A stretch of 64,000 bases of DNA from Desulfobulbaceae bacterium BRH_c16a (GTDB taxonomy: Bacteria > Desulfobacterota > Desulfobulbia > Desulfobulbales > Desulfocapsaceae), in assembly GCA_000961725.1 (NCBI GenBank), contig LADS01000002.1, positions 182,858 through 246,857 of the forward strand. Reading direction: 5' to 3'. This document shows, one piece after another, positions 55,555-64,000 of the stretch; the stretch's first letter is position 1, and each line of letters opens with the position of its first letter. Position numbers and translations under genes: made by a program. The notes below the pieces were generated by a model, which was not told the origin of the DNA, ran no database searches, and saw only the letters and a program-made list of their open reading frames with translations.

Positions 55555-58500
55555 CTGTTCGACTCCTTTCAAATCGTATGACAAAAGCAAGCAATGAGGG
55601 AATGACAAAAAGGGTAAACAGGGTCGACATCGCCAACCCGCCCAGTAAAATACTGCCAAGACCGCGGTACAGCTCACTGCCCGAACCGGTGGCGATAACC
55701 AGCGGGGACATAGCCAGGATACTGGTCGTGGCACTCATAAAGATCGGCCTGATCCTGGTCCGCGTCGCATCGGAAATAGCCTCAAGCCCGGCAAGACCGT
55801 TGAAGCGCACATTGTTCAATGACTGGTGAACAATCAGAATGGCATTGTTGACCACCGTACCGATAAGGATGATAAAGCCAAGCATCGCCAGGACATCGAA
55901 ACCCTGGCGGGTGACGAAGGCATTGACCGCGGCCAGTCCGAGAAAACCTCCCGCTGCCGCGAGCGGCACGGTAAAGAGGATAATAAAAGGATACAGGAAA
56001 TTCTCGAACAGGGCCGCCAGGAGCAGATAGGTGATAAGGAGGGCGAGCAGCAGATTCCACTTCAAGGCCTCGCCTGTTTCCAGCAGCTTATCGGCATTAC
56101 CGCCGATGGTAACATCCACATCTTTCAGCTTGCCCTCTGCCGCAAGCGATGCCACCAGATCGTTTTCGATCACCTCCATCGCCGTCTGCAGCGGCAGATC
56201 GACGGGTGGAGTGACCTGCAGGGTGATAGTCCGCTTCCGCTCCAGGTGATTGATCTGCGGCATGGATTGTCCGTATTTCAGTTCCGCCACGTCTCCCACC
56301 TTGATCAGGTCTCCGTGATTGTTGACGATTGTCGCCTGCAGAATATTTTCCGGACTGTCAAATGTGAGGTCACTGCCTTTCACCACCAGATCTATCTGTT
56401 TTATTCCCTCCGGACTGTAATCGTCGATCTTGCGACCGTCCATGAGAATGTCGACGTACATGCCCAATTCTTTTTCCGACAGGCCGTTCGCAGCCAGTTT
56501 TTCCTTGTTGGCGACAACCAGAATCTCCGGATAGCTGGTTTCAAGAGATGGAATAGGCCGCACCTGAGCACCGGGTATCTTCTGCTTGACGGCACTGAAA
56601 AGAGTCATCGCCGAAGCGGCTATGGTGTCGATGCTTTCGCCGGAGATATTGACTTCAACCGTCCGTCCCTCGCCAAGCCCCTGTTCGAAGATGCCCGTCT
56701 GGATGCTGACCCCGAAGATTCCCGGGATCAAATTCATGATCCGGTTAAAGAGAGGAATCAGTTCAGCCGCCCGAGTTTCATGCTGAGAAATGGCGCCGAA
56801 TAAAGTAAAGCGGTCGGCACCGACATAAAACATCTGCCTGATCTGCGGGAAACCGTCTTTGTTGTCTTCGTCGAAATGGGGTTTGGTCGCATCATAGATT
56901 TCATGTCCCATCTCTTTGAACTTGGCAACGGAATACCCGGGAGGAGGAATCAGGATATTGAGAACCAGGTTCCTGTTGCCCTGGGGCAGATACTCCGCCG
57001 GCGGTTTCAGAAGAAAAATCAGAAAAATCGACATGGCCGTAAAAAGAACCACCGTCAGCAACCGGGTGAAGGTGTTCTGCAGGCAGAATCTCGAGACCGC
57101 CATCAGTCCGCTCATAAAGGCCGGTCCCACGTAACTTCGCTGCAGCCGGTTGGGCTCTTTTTTTACCCCGGACCGCTTATAGAGCAGGTTGATCAAGGTC
57201 GGAATCACCGAGATCGACACCAGAAAACTGATGATGATGGAAAAGGTGATGGCAATGGCAATGTCCCGAAAGAGCTGTCCGGCCTCTTCCTGCATGAAAA
57301 TTACCGGCAGGAACACCGCGACGGTGGTGGAGGTCGAGGCAAATACCGCACCCCACACCTCTTTGGTCCCTTCGAGCGCAGCCAGGTAGGCAGTCTTGCC
57401 GAGTTTTAAGTGACGATCGATATTCTCCAGAACGACAATTGAGTTATCGACCAGCATCCCGACCGCAAAGGAGATGCCGGCGAGGCTGACGACATTGAGG
57501 TTCCTGCCGGCCAGCCAGAGAAATATAAAGGTGCCGATGACCGAAATGGGGATAGCCACCGCCGTGGCAAGAGTTGTCCGTATACTGCGAAGAAAGGTCA
57601 AAAGCACAATGATTGCCAGCAGACCGCCGACAGCCACGTTCTGCTTGACCAGATTGATGGCGGTATTGATGTAGGCACGCTGATCATAGACCAGCTCCAT
57701 CTGCAGTCCTTTTTCAGCGAGAATCCTCCCGTTCAGCCGGTCGACCTCCTCCTCCACCCGATCGCTCATCTCCAGAACATTGGCGCCTGTCTCCTTGCGC
57801 AGGCCGATGACAAGAATCTGTTCACCGTTATGGAGAACGGCTGCCGATTCCTTGGCATGCCCCATGTTGATCGTGGCGATATCCCGGAGATAAACTCTCT
57901 TCAAACCATCGTCATAGACAACTACATTCAAGGCGTCTTCAGCGTTCTGGAATTGACCGAGGGTACGGATCCTGTAGTTTTTCCGGCCGATGCCGAGTAC
58001 ACCCGCCGAAGTGGTGACGTTGGCCTGCTGAATTGCCCCGTTCAGCTGATTGATGGATATTTTATTCTGGGCCATCCTATCCATATCGAGGACGACATCC
58101 AGCTGATCTTCGGTGCCGCCGAAGATAAACATCGACCCAACGCCTTTGATCCGTTCGAAATGCTGACGGATATCGTTCTCAAAAAAGGTCAGATACTGGG
58201 TAATGTTCTTCGGGTTGCCCTCTTTCGGTTTGACCACCATCCATACAATCGGGGAACTATTGGCACCAGCCGCCTCGATGATCGGATTATCGGCATTGGC
58301 TGGATAATTCGACACCTCATCCAGCTTGTTGGAAACCCGCAGGAGGGCGTCCTCCACCACCGTTTCCAGCTCGAATGTTAAAGTGATCTCACCGAAACTG
58401 TTGTAGCTGGCACTTTCCAGTTTAGTCAGGCCCTGCAGTCCCTTGACCGCTTCTTCCTGCTTTTCGATAATCTCTTTTTCGATCTCGAAAGGAGTTGCCC

Positions 58501-58681
58501 CGCCCCATACCGTCTGGATGGTGATTTTCGGTGTCTCCACATCCGGGGTGAGCTGCACCGGCAGCTTGTTCAGGCCGATAATCCCGAAGGTGAGCACCAG
58601 GATCACCGCAACCGCCACGCTCACCGGTTTCTGCAAAGAATAGTGTACGATATCCATCAGATTCTTTTCATTTTTTCTCAT
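55541..58681 (-). CDS. RND-family efflux permease (AcrB/MdtC-like)
   Basis: 1046 residues. TM1 at about 18-35, then the RND repeat with VDNSIVVLENIDRH carrying the proton-relay Asp in TM4, and VNNAILIVHQSLN in TM10. It belongs to the MarR-MFP-RND-TolC operon. M1 at 58681 is used; ATG 58657 is another possible start. Substrate unknown. Confidence 0.93.
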   Translation of the reverse strand: MRKNEKNLMDIVHYSLQKPVSVAVAVILVLTFGIIGLNKLPVQLTPDVETPKITIQTVWGGATPFEIEKEIIEKQEEAVKGLQGLTKLESASYNSFGEITLTFELETVVEDALLRVSNKLDEVSNYPANADNPIIEAAGANSSPIVWMVVKPKEGNPKNITQYLTFFENDIRQHFERIKGVGSMFIFGGTEDQLDVVLDMDRMAQNKISINQLNGAIQQANVTTSAGVLGIGRKNYRIRTLGQFQNAEDALNVVVYDDGLKRVYLRDIATINMGHAKESAAVLHNGEQILVIGLRKETGANVLEMSDRVEEEVDRLNGRILAEKGLQMELVYDQRAYINTAINLVKQNVAVGGLLAIIVLLTFLRSIRTTLATAVAIPISVIGTFIFLWLAGRNLNVVSLAGISFAVGMLVDNSIVVLENIDRHLKLGKTAYLAALEGTKEVWGAVFASTSTTVAVFLPVIFMQEEAGQLFRDIAIAITFSIIISFLVSISVIPTLINLLYKRSGVKKEPNRLQRSYVGPAFMSGLMAVSRFCLQNTFTRLLTVVLFTAMSIFLIFLLKPPAEYLPQGNRNLVLNILIPPPGYSVAKFKEMGHEIYDATKPHFDEDNKDGFPQIRQMFYVGADRFTLFGAISQHETRAAELIPLFNRIMNLIPGIFGVSIQTGIFEQGLGEGRTVEVNISGESIDTIAASAMTLFSAVKQKIPGAQVRPIPSLETSYPEILVVANKEKLAANGLSEKELGMYVDILMDGRKIDDYSPEGIKQIDLVVKGSDLTFDSPENILQATIVNNHGDLIKVGDVAELKYGQSMPQINHLERKRTITLQVTPPVDLPLQTAMEVIENDLVASLAAEGKLKDVDVTIGGNADKLLETGEALKWNLLLALLITYLLLAALFENFLYPFIILFTVPLAAAGGFLGLAAVNAFVTRQGFDVLAMLGFIILIGTVVNNAILIVHQSLNNVRFNGLAGLEAISDATRTRIRPIFMSATTSILAMSPLVIATGSGSELYRGLGSILLGGLAMSTLFTLFVIPSLLAFVIRFERSRTDETI

Positions 58682-58708
58682 GAACTTACGAAGTCAATGC
58701 CACGCCGT

Positions 58709-59758
58709 CTACAGTTCCCCTGCCACAACAACAGGTTGATCGGGTCTCAGCCGTTCGTTCCCCTCGATCACCACCGGCAGCCCGGCAACTACGTACGGAT
58801 TGTCCACCCCCACCCGTTCACCAAGATAGGCGACAATATTAATGGGAAGAAGAGATGCTTTGTCGTCTTTTACGGTATAGACAAAATCCTTGCCCTGGAA
58901 CCTGGTCACTGCCGCCCGGGAAAAGACGCTGAGGCTTTTCTTTTCGCTGCTCGGCACAAAGACTGTCGCCGACATGTTCTGGGCCACAAGCTCCATCGGT
59001 GGAATTTTAATCTTCAGAAAAACGTTCTTTGTTTTTACATCGGCTACAGGATCGATGCCGATGACGGTGCCGGCTGTGTGACGGCCGTAGGCATTGAGAA
59101 CCACCTCGACACTCTCTCCAGGCCTTACAAATTGAAGAAGGTCTTCGGCAATCGGCGCGCGGACGAAGAGATCGCTGCTTGAACCAAGGCTAACCAGCTG
59201 CTTCCCCTGCTGCACCCAGGCCCCCGAATCGACATTCTTGCTGAGGACAATTCCGGCAAAGGGGGCTGTAATCACCGATCTGCGCTGCTGGATGAGCAGT
59301 TTGGCCAGGGTCTCTTCAATGGCCTGTCTGTCCTTGCGGGCATCCTGATAGGAATACCGCGCATCGTCGAAATCCTTTTCACTTACCCCGGAGCTGTTAT
59401 AGAGTGTCTCCAGCCTTCTAAAATTCTTTTCGGCATGTTCGATCCGGAGATCAGCCTGTTCAATTCGGGTCTTGGCGAGGGCGATCTCTTTTTCCAGCAA
59501 TTCCGTGTTCAACCGAACCAGCACATCGTCTTTTTTGACATGATCTCCCTGGTTGACCGAAACCTCCTCGACCAGACCGACCACTTCGGTGGAAATATCA
59601 CTCACCCTCTCGTAATAAAGTACGCCGGTCACCGACTGGGTCGTCGCTACCTCTTCCCGGACCACCTGCCCTGTTACCACCTTTGCCGGCGGCGGTTCCT
59701 CGGCAAAAACCACCGAAGAAAATGCCAGAAGCATAATAATCGACACTATCCTGTTCAA
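58709..59758 (-). CDS. RND efflux membrane-fusion (adaptor) protein
   Basis: 349 residues from a TTG at 59758, preferred because GGAGG lies 7 nt upstream and it gives a proper signal peptide (NRIVSIIMLLAFSSVVFA); ATG 59797 would add 13 unusual residues. Biotinyl-lipoyl-like VVGLVEEVSVNQGDHVKKDD, the coiled-coil hairpin (LAKTRIEQADLRIEHAEKNF) and VITAPFAGIVLSKNVDSG are all MFP features. It joins the RND pump to TolC. The MarR gene precedes it. Confidence 0.92.
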   Translation of the reverse strand: MNRIVSIIMLLAFSSVVFAEEPPPAKVVTGQVVREEVATTQSVTGVLYYERVSDISTEVVGLVEEVSVNQGDHVKKDDVLVRLNTELLEKEIALAKTRIEQADLRIEHAEKNFRRLETLYNSSGVSEKDFDDARYSYQDARKDRQAIEETLAKLLIQQRRSVITAPFAGIVLSKNVDSGAWVQQGKQLVSLGSSSDLFVRAPIAEDLLQFVRPGESVEVVLNAYGRHTAGTVIGIDPVADVKTKNVFLKIKIPPMELVAQNMSATVFVPSSEKKSLSVFSRAAVTRFQGKDFVYTVKDDKASLLPINIVAYLGERVGVDNPYVVAGLPVVIEGNERLRPDQPVVVAGEL

Positions 59759-59842
59759 AACTCCCCCTCCGATCGTTAGATTCTCCCAACTTCGCATGAG
59801 TTTTTTTGTCTTTCCTCTATTTTCGGGGCAATCTTCCCGAAT

Positions 59843-60280
59843 CTATTTTTCCGACATCCTGAGGATGTTATCGGCAATCGCCCGGAGTACTCCGGCAGCC
59901 ACCTGTTGTTTTTCCTCGGCGATGCCATGAACCAGTTCGGATCGCAAGCCCGCGAACAAGTTGACGACCTCTGCCCGCAATTTCTCTCCGTCCGCCGTGA
60001 GAAAGACGAGGCTTGACCGCCGATCGTCGGGGTTCGGCCGGCGAACGATCCTGTTCTTCTTCTCCAGCCGGTCGAGAATCCTGGTGATGTTGGCCGGGCT
60101 CTTGCCGGAAACCGTGCAGAGGAAACTCTGCGGCCTCCCGACATCCACCTCTATCTGCTTGAGGAGTTGCAGCTGTTCGACCGTCAGATCATAGCCCTTC
60201 AACCGCTTGTCGGCATAACTGCGCATCGCCTGGCCGGTCAGGGCAATCAGCCGCCAGAATGATTCTTCACTTGAGCCCAT
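59843..60280 (-). CDS. MarR-family transcriptional regulator
   Basis: 145 residues, ATG 60280 with TTAAGGAGG upstream. Winged-helix motif SGKSPANITRILDRLEKKNRIVRR and the wing NPDDRRSSLVFLT. It probably represses the adaptor-pump-channel operon behind it. A perfect palindrome lies 28 nt upstream. Confidence 0.93.
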   Translation of the reverse strand: MGSSEESFWRLIALTGQAMRSYADKRLKGYDLTVEQLQLLKQIEVDVGRPQSFLCTVSGKSPANITRILDRLEKKNRIVRRPNPDDRRSSLVFLTADGEKLRAEVVNLFAGLRSELVHGIAEEKQQVAAGVLRAIADNILRMSEK

Positions 60281-60307
60281 TATTGCCTCCTTAATATTTA
60301 ACGCGTC

Positions 60308-60322
60308 AACATCTTAGATGTT
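60308..60322 (-). promoter_or_regulatory. Putative MarR operator
   Basis: AACATC-TTA-GATGTT, a perfect 15-bp inverted repeat 28-42 nt before the MarR start, where a promoter would lie. Confidence 0.6.
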
Positions 60323-60466
60323 CTTCATCCCGCTGTCAAGGGGCTGGAAAAATTGCCAAACCCGTTTCTGAGATATGGACAGAACACTCAACAGCCACTA
60401 CAGTGATGTTCGTGACAAAGATTCCTCATCCCTTTATAAAAGCTCAACAAATCATCAGGAGAAACC

Positions 60467-61051
60467 ATGCGGCACCTCATTCGATCCGTGTTGATGCTGT
60501 TCACCTTGATCCTGCTCAGCGGCTGCGGCTATAACACTCTGCAGGTTCAGGAAGAGGCCGTCTTCAAAGCCTGGGGCGATATTGAATCCACCCTGCAGCG
60601 ACGGGCCGATCTTATCCCCAACCTCGTCGAAACGGTGAAGGGCTACGCCAGACATGAGGCTGAAACCCTGCAGGCGGTGATCAATGCCAGAGCGAAGGCA
60701 ACCTCGGTCCAAATTTCCACCGACGACTTGAGCAACCCGACGGCCATGGCTGATTTCCAGCAGGCTCAGGGCGGTCTGACCTCTGCCCTCGGCAGACTCA
60801 TGGTGGTGGTCGAGAGATACCCGGACCTCAAGGCCAATCAGAATTTCCTCGATCTTCAGAACCAACTCGAAGGAACCGAGAACCGGATAAATGTCGCCCG
60901 GCAGCGCTACAACAAGGCAGTTGAGGAGTTTAACGGGGCAATCCGCAGATTTCCGGCCAGCCTGACCAACAAATTTCTCCTTCATCTTGACCGTAAGGAA
61001 TATTATAAAGCCGACGAGCAGGCGAAAACCGTCCCCAAGATAGAATTCTGA
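60467..61051 (+). CDS. LemA-family lipoprotein
   Basis: 194 residues with a lipobox (LLSGC, Cys20). LemA core: [48 protein letters not shown]. Long helices face the periplasm. It is followed by two TPM-domain genes in the usual LemA-TPM arrangement; GGAGAAACC precedes the start. Confidence 0.94.
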   Translation: MRHLIRSVLMLFTLILLSGCGYNTLQVQEEAVFKAWGDIESTLQRRADLIPNLVETVKGYARHEAETLQAVINARAKATSVQISTDDLSNPTAMADFQQAQGGLTSALGRLMVVVERYPDLKANQNFLDLQNQLEGTENRINVARQRYNKAVEEFNGAIRRFPASLTNKFLLHLDRKEYYKADEQAKTVPKIEF

Positions 61052-61074
61052 CCCGGCATCGCTGAGATATCAAT

Positions 61075-61947
61075 ATGGTAAGAGGTAAACTCATTTTCTG
61101 GTGCACGCTGGTCCTGATCAACCTTATACCGGGCGGCAACCGGTTGGCACAAGCCATGGAGGTGCCTGCCCTGACAGCCAGGGTTAACGATCATGCCGAC
61201 ATACTCTCCAAGGCAACCGAGCAGCAGCTTGAAAGCGTCCTTGCCACTCTGGAGAGGGAAGAATCCACTCAGCTCGCGGTACTGACGATACGCTCTCTGG
61301 AAGGGGAAAATCTGGAGGAGTTTTCCCTGAAAGTCGCAGAAAAATGGGGTCTTGGCCAGCGGGGCCGCGACAATGGCGCCCTTCTGCTGATCGCCAGGGA
61401 CGATCGAAAGCTGCGCATCGAGGTGGGATACGGACTTGAAGGGGTGCTTACCGACCTGATCTCCGGCAGGATTATTCGCGATGTCATCACTCCCCAGTTT
61501 CGTCACGGCAACTTCGATCAGGGGGTAATCGACGGCATCGGGGCGATGATCGGGGCTGTGCGCGGCGAATTCAATGGACAAGGCTCTACCGGAACCGATC
61601 AACGGGATTCTGATATTTTTGGCGGTATTCTGACCTTTTTAGCCTTTGTTTTCTTTGGCTTCGGCAGAATTTTCGGCAGAAACCGGGTTGCTTCATCTTT
61701 TCTCGGGGCAATAATCGCCCCGGTTATCGGTCTGCTTGTTTTTGGCTTTTCCTGGCTTATACTGCTTCTCATTCCCGCCGGCCTTGTCGCCGGCTTTCTG
61801 GCCAGCCTGATTTTCGGCAATATGCATTTTACCGGCGCACATCGGTCGGGCCGCGGCGGCTTCTCTTCCGGCGGTTTCGGCGGAGGAGGCGGTTTCAGTG
61901 GCGGGGGAGGCGGTTTCGGCGGTGGTGGTTCCTCGGGAGGATGGTAA
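61075..61947 (+). CDS. TPM-domain (YgcG-like) protein with Gly-rich tail
   Basis: 290 residues: signal peptide, TPM phosphatase-like domain about 35-170 (RVNDHADILSKATEQQLE, QRGRDNGALLLIARDDRKLRIEVGYGLEG), two TM helices about 180-245, and a C-terminal Gly/Ser/Phe-rich run. TPM proteins are thought to act in envelope or photosystem protein turnover. It starts 23 nt after lemA. Confidence 0.92.
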   Translation: MVRGKLIFWCTLVLINLIPGGNRLAQAMEVPALTARVNDHADILSKATEQQLESVLATLEREESTQLAVLTIRSLEGENLEEFSLKVAEKWGLGQRGRDNGALLLIARDDRKLRIEVGYGLEGVLTDLISGRIIRDVITPQFRHGNFDQGVIDGIGAMIGAVRGEFNGQGSTGTDQRDSDIFGGILTFLAFVFFGFGRIFGRNRVASSFLGAIIAPVIGLLVFGFSWLILLLIPAGLVAGFLASLIFGNMHFTGAHRSGRGGFSSGGFGGGGGFSGGGGGFGGGGSSGGW

Positions 61948-62597
61948 TGACGACTCCGGCAGAGCAGTTTTTAACGAAAGCGGAACAGGACCAGGTAACG
62001 GCAGTGGTCCGGGAGGTCGAAAAGACCACCTCCGGCGAGATTGTGCCGATGATCGTCTCCCGCAGCCACGACTATCCGTTGGCCGCCGCGCTGTGCAGCG
62101 CCATGACAAGCCTGCCGCTCTGTCTGGTGCTGACGGGGCTTATCGGCCCTTACATCTGGATCGGCCCGCAGAATCTCTGGCTGTTCCTTGGGCTTTCTGC
62201 CGTCTGCTACCCGTCCCTGTATGCGCTCGCGCTCCGTACGGACAAAATCAAGCGATTCTTCCTCAACCAGCGTCAGGCGGACCATGAGGTCCGGGAAGCA
62301 GCACTTGCTGCTTTCTACAATGAACGGCTGTATAAAACCCGGGACGAAAACGGCATCCTCCTTTTCATTTCGGTACTGGAGCACAAAGTGTGGATACTCG
62401 CCGACGCCGGGATCGACAAAAAAATCGATGAAGCAGTCTGGGAAAGTATCGTCAAAGACATGACTCAAGGAATCAAGTCCGGGCGTCGGTGCGAGGCAAT
62501 ATGCGAGGCGGTTCGCCGGGTCGGCCTTATTCTTCAGACGCATTTCCCCTATGAAAAGAGCGACAGGGACGAATTGCACAACCTCATCATCCGATAG
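61947..62597 (+). CDS. Second TPM-domain membrane protein
   Basis: 216 residues from ATG 61947, 6 nt after GGGAGG; it shares one base with the previous stop. N-terminal part KTTSGEIVPMIVSRSHDY, two TM helices about 45-90, then the TPM-like YKTRDENGILLFISVLEHKVWILADAGIDKK. Probably interacts with the preceding protein and LemA. Confidence 0.85.
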   Translation: MTTPAEQFLTKAEQDQVTAVVREVEKTTSGEIVPMIVSRSHDYPLAAALCSAMTSLPLCLVLTGLIGPYIWIGPQNLWLFLGLSAVCYPSLYALALRTDKIKRFFLNQRQADHEVREAALAAFYNERLYKTRDENGILLFISVLEHKVWILADAGIDKKIDEAVWESIVKDMTQGIKSGRRCEAICEAVRRVGLILQTHFPYEKSDRDELHNLIIR

Positions 62598-62625
62598 GAG
62601 GCTGTCCGATTCTCGGACAGCTCCT
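62596..62625 (+). terminator. Hairpin between the TPM gene and mobB
   Basis: GCTGTCCGA (62601-62609) pairs with TCGGACAGC (62613-62621) across TTC, extended by AGGA/TCCT with one bulged G. No T-tract. It overlaps the stop region of the TPM gene and separates converging genes. Confidence 0.6.
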
Positions 62626-62649
62626 AGTACAATCCGAGAAAGCCTCTGT

Positions 62650-63303
62650 TCACTCGTCGAGTTTAATGCGTAACTCGATTTCCTTGATTTCGGTATTGAG
62701 TTTCAAGGTCTTGATGAAGCCATGCACAGTTCCGGCAAGAGACTCCTGGATGAAATTTTTGATGGGAACTTTATTGCCGTTGACCAGCAGAGCCGTCACC
62801 TCCGCCGCGCCTTTCTGCCGGAGATAACGCTTTTCGATAAAAAGAGCTATCTCGCTTGCCTCATCGAGTCGAAAGACATAATCTTCCGCCACTCCTTCAA
62901 GGTCGGTGGCCACGGCAATGACCCCGTGCACCTCATCGCGCAGCCGCTGATTTAAATTGCGGAATACTTCTATCTTGGGAATCTTTCTGGCGGTCTTGAA
63001 ACCTTCGCCGATGACTATATCGACATCGGGAAAATACCTGTGGGCCAGGGTTCTGAGGGAAAGACCTCTGTTTTTCGTCTGCAGCACCATCTGATCCGGG
63101 GCAACTATCATCACACTGTCCGCGCCTGCTTCCTTATGTTTGTAGGTGTCCGTGCCGGGAGTGTCGAACTCAATCCCCTCGTCATTGCTCGATTTGATTA
63201 CCGCCACCCGGTAACCGAGCTTTTTCAACTCGGATACAACCTGTGTGGCAAGCGTGGTTTTGCCGCTGTCGTGCCAGCCGATAAACGTGATTATTGATGA
63301 CAT
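62650..63303 (-). CDS. mobB: Molybdopterin-guanine dinucleotide biosynthesis adaptor MobB
   Basis: 217 residues from ATG 63303 (GGGGGA upstream); the longer frame adds 27 unrelated residues. P-loop FIGWHDSGKTT at 7-17, VAVIKSSNDEG, DTYKHKEAGADSVMI and the VIGEGFK motif fit MobB. It helps load the GMP-attached Mo/W cofactor, as used by formate dehydrogenases. C-terminal 60 residues are an extra part not needed for MobB. Confidence 0.9.
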   Translation of the reverse strand: MSSIITFIGWHDSGKTTLATQVVSELKKLGYRVAVIKSSNDEGIEFDTPGTDTYKHKEAGADSVMIVAPDQMVLQTKNRGLSLRTLAHRYFPDVDIVIGEGFKTARKIPKIEVFRNLNQRLRDEVHGVIAVATDLEGVAEDYVFRLDEASEIALFIEKRYLRQKGAAEVTALLVNGNKVPIKNFIQESLAGTVHGFIKTLKLNTEIKEIELRIKLDE

Positions 63304-63536
63304 TTGATCCCCCGGGTAGTGCACCGTCTTAATCAATTGTAGGTTTATCCGACTTAATAATACTACTCCGACATATAATTCCATCTAATATCTTAAACTC
63401 AAGACCAATATTTTTGATATCTGGTGCCTGATATCCGGGAGCGATGGCATGTTTGCGAGTCGATTTTTTCTCCGCCAACGCTCTGATGATCGCAGCGAAC
63501 AGTCCCGGTTCGGCCATGACTGCAGCGATGCCACAT

Positions 63537-64000
63537 TCATGAAAAACAATCTCTCCCCAGTGTCGATCTGTCCTGAATCCACTGCCTCCAAATCACCTGA
63601 TTCTTCTGTTTTTTTTCTTGCAGACGCAAAAGCGTCAAGTAACCATACGCCAGGAACACCAAGAGTACATGGCGGTGCCATCCCGTCCATGATCGGCCTT
63701 CATGATGATCCAGACCGAGTTCTTCTTTGAGTTGCTGGTAGCCATGCTCTATCCAGTACCTTTCATGGTAAAGACGAGCAAGGTCAATCGTCGGCAGTTG
63801 TTGTGGCACGTTACTGAAAAAATAGCGAAGTTCACTCCCTCCTTTCATCAGTTGGCGACGCTCAATCAACAGCCAAACTTGTTCGTGCAGATTTCCTTTG
63901 CGCCAGCCGTGAGCCGGCCATACCCTTAGAGATACAGCCTCTACCAGCAAAGGCTTATTGCGAGAATCTTTCCGTAACTCGAGGCGCTGCCATGCATCAT
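63537..64000 (-). mobile_element. IS701/IS4-like transposase, C-terminal part (runs off the right edge)
   Basis: The frame is open to the end of the window and stops near 63537. Residues seen include [32 protein letters not shown] followed by [17 protein letters not shown], the C-terminal DDE (Glu) region of IS701-type DDE transposases. The N-terminal two-thirds and the left terminal repeat lie outside; I could not identify an inverted repeat end in 63304-63536. Confidence 0.85.

Overview
The window looks like a chromosomal segment of a Gram-negative, probably sulfate- or sulfur-metabolising Desulfobacterota (Desulfobulbales-like). This is inferred from gene content: an N-type F1Fo ATPase operon, two complete or partial RND/TolC-type efflux systems (so an outer membrane), a GlcD-GlcF fused lactate dehydrogenase, many thiol-redox genes, and two genes whose in-frame UGA sits exactly where a redox cysteine is expected (candidate selenoproteins). 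No rRNA, tRNA, CRISPR array or phage block was seen.

Layout. 1-3.2 kb: end of a membrane-fusion protein gene and an RND pump. 3.3-6.7 kb: a periplasmic redox cluster of thioredoxin, rhodanese, MauE/DoxX-like protein, a broken DUF1573 gene with a UGA at its Cys site, and a DUF4405 membrane protein with a late frameshift. 6.8-13.5 kb (minus): a complete N-ATPase operon, atpDCQRBEFAG. 13.7-17.2 kb (plus): an arsenic operon of ArsR, an AhpD-ArsD fusion, double-domain ArsA and a Cys-rich Fe-S protein. 17.3-23.2 kb (minus): a facing ArsR-controlled operon of permease, small thioredoxin, DGC protein, thioredoxin, CcdA, ArsC, ArsC remnant, CDF exporter and rhodanese. The two ars operons converge.

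23.4-31.2 kb: MntP, a DegV-family protein with an extra N-terminal domain, and an envelope or polysaccharide group (exported propeller/LamG protein, hexapeptide acetyltransferase, polytopic membrane protein, exported unknown). 31.5-43 kb: enolase, a tsaA remnant, two tiny proteins, MscL, an HMG-CoA-lyase-like enzyme, a hybrid histidine kinase, YaiI, two LysE-type exporters, a Mut7-C nuclease-like protein, a CAAX-protease-related membrane protein, and a FrnE/DsbA-like selenoprotein candidate coupled to a macrodomain protein. 43-52.7 kb: large FAD/Fe-S lactate dehydrogenase, a stand-alone Lrp ligand domain, a response regulator, NudC, WbuC, a SHOCT protein, a Cu P-type ATPase, a cold-shock protein and an RRM protein.

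52.8-64 kb: a fused double CDP-alcohol phosphatidyltransferase, a MarR-MFP-RND-TolC efflux operon with a palindromic operator, LemA plus two TPM-domain proteins, MobB, and the 3' part of an IS701/IS4-like transposase running off the right edge. The unifying theme is thiol/metalloid redox handling. The most notable signals are the UGA-encoded candidate selenocysteines at 41939 and 5165, each followed by a stem-loop at the distance expected of a bacterial SECIS. A dispersed inverted repeat pair at 17.5 and 25.5 kb and a 22-bp perfect palindrome upstream of degV are also unexplained by genes.
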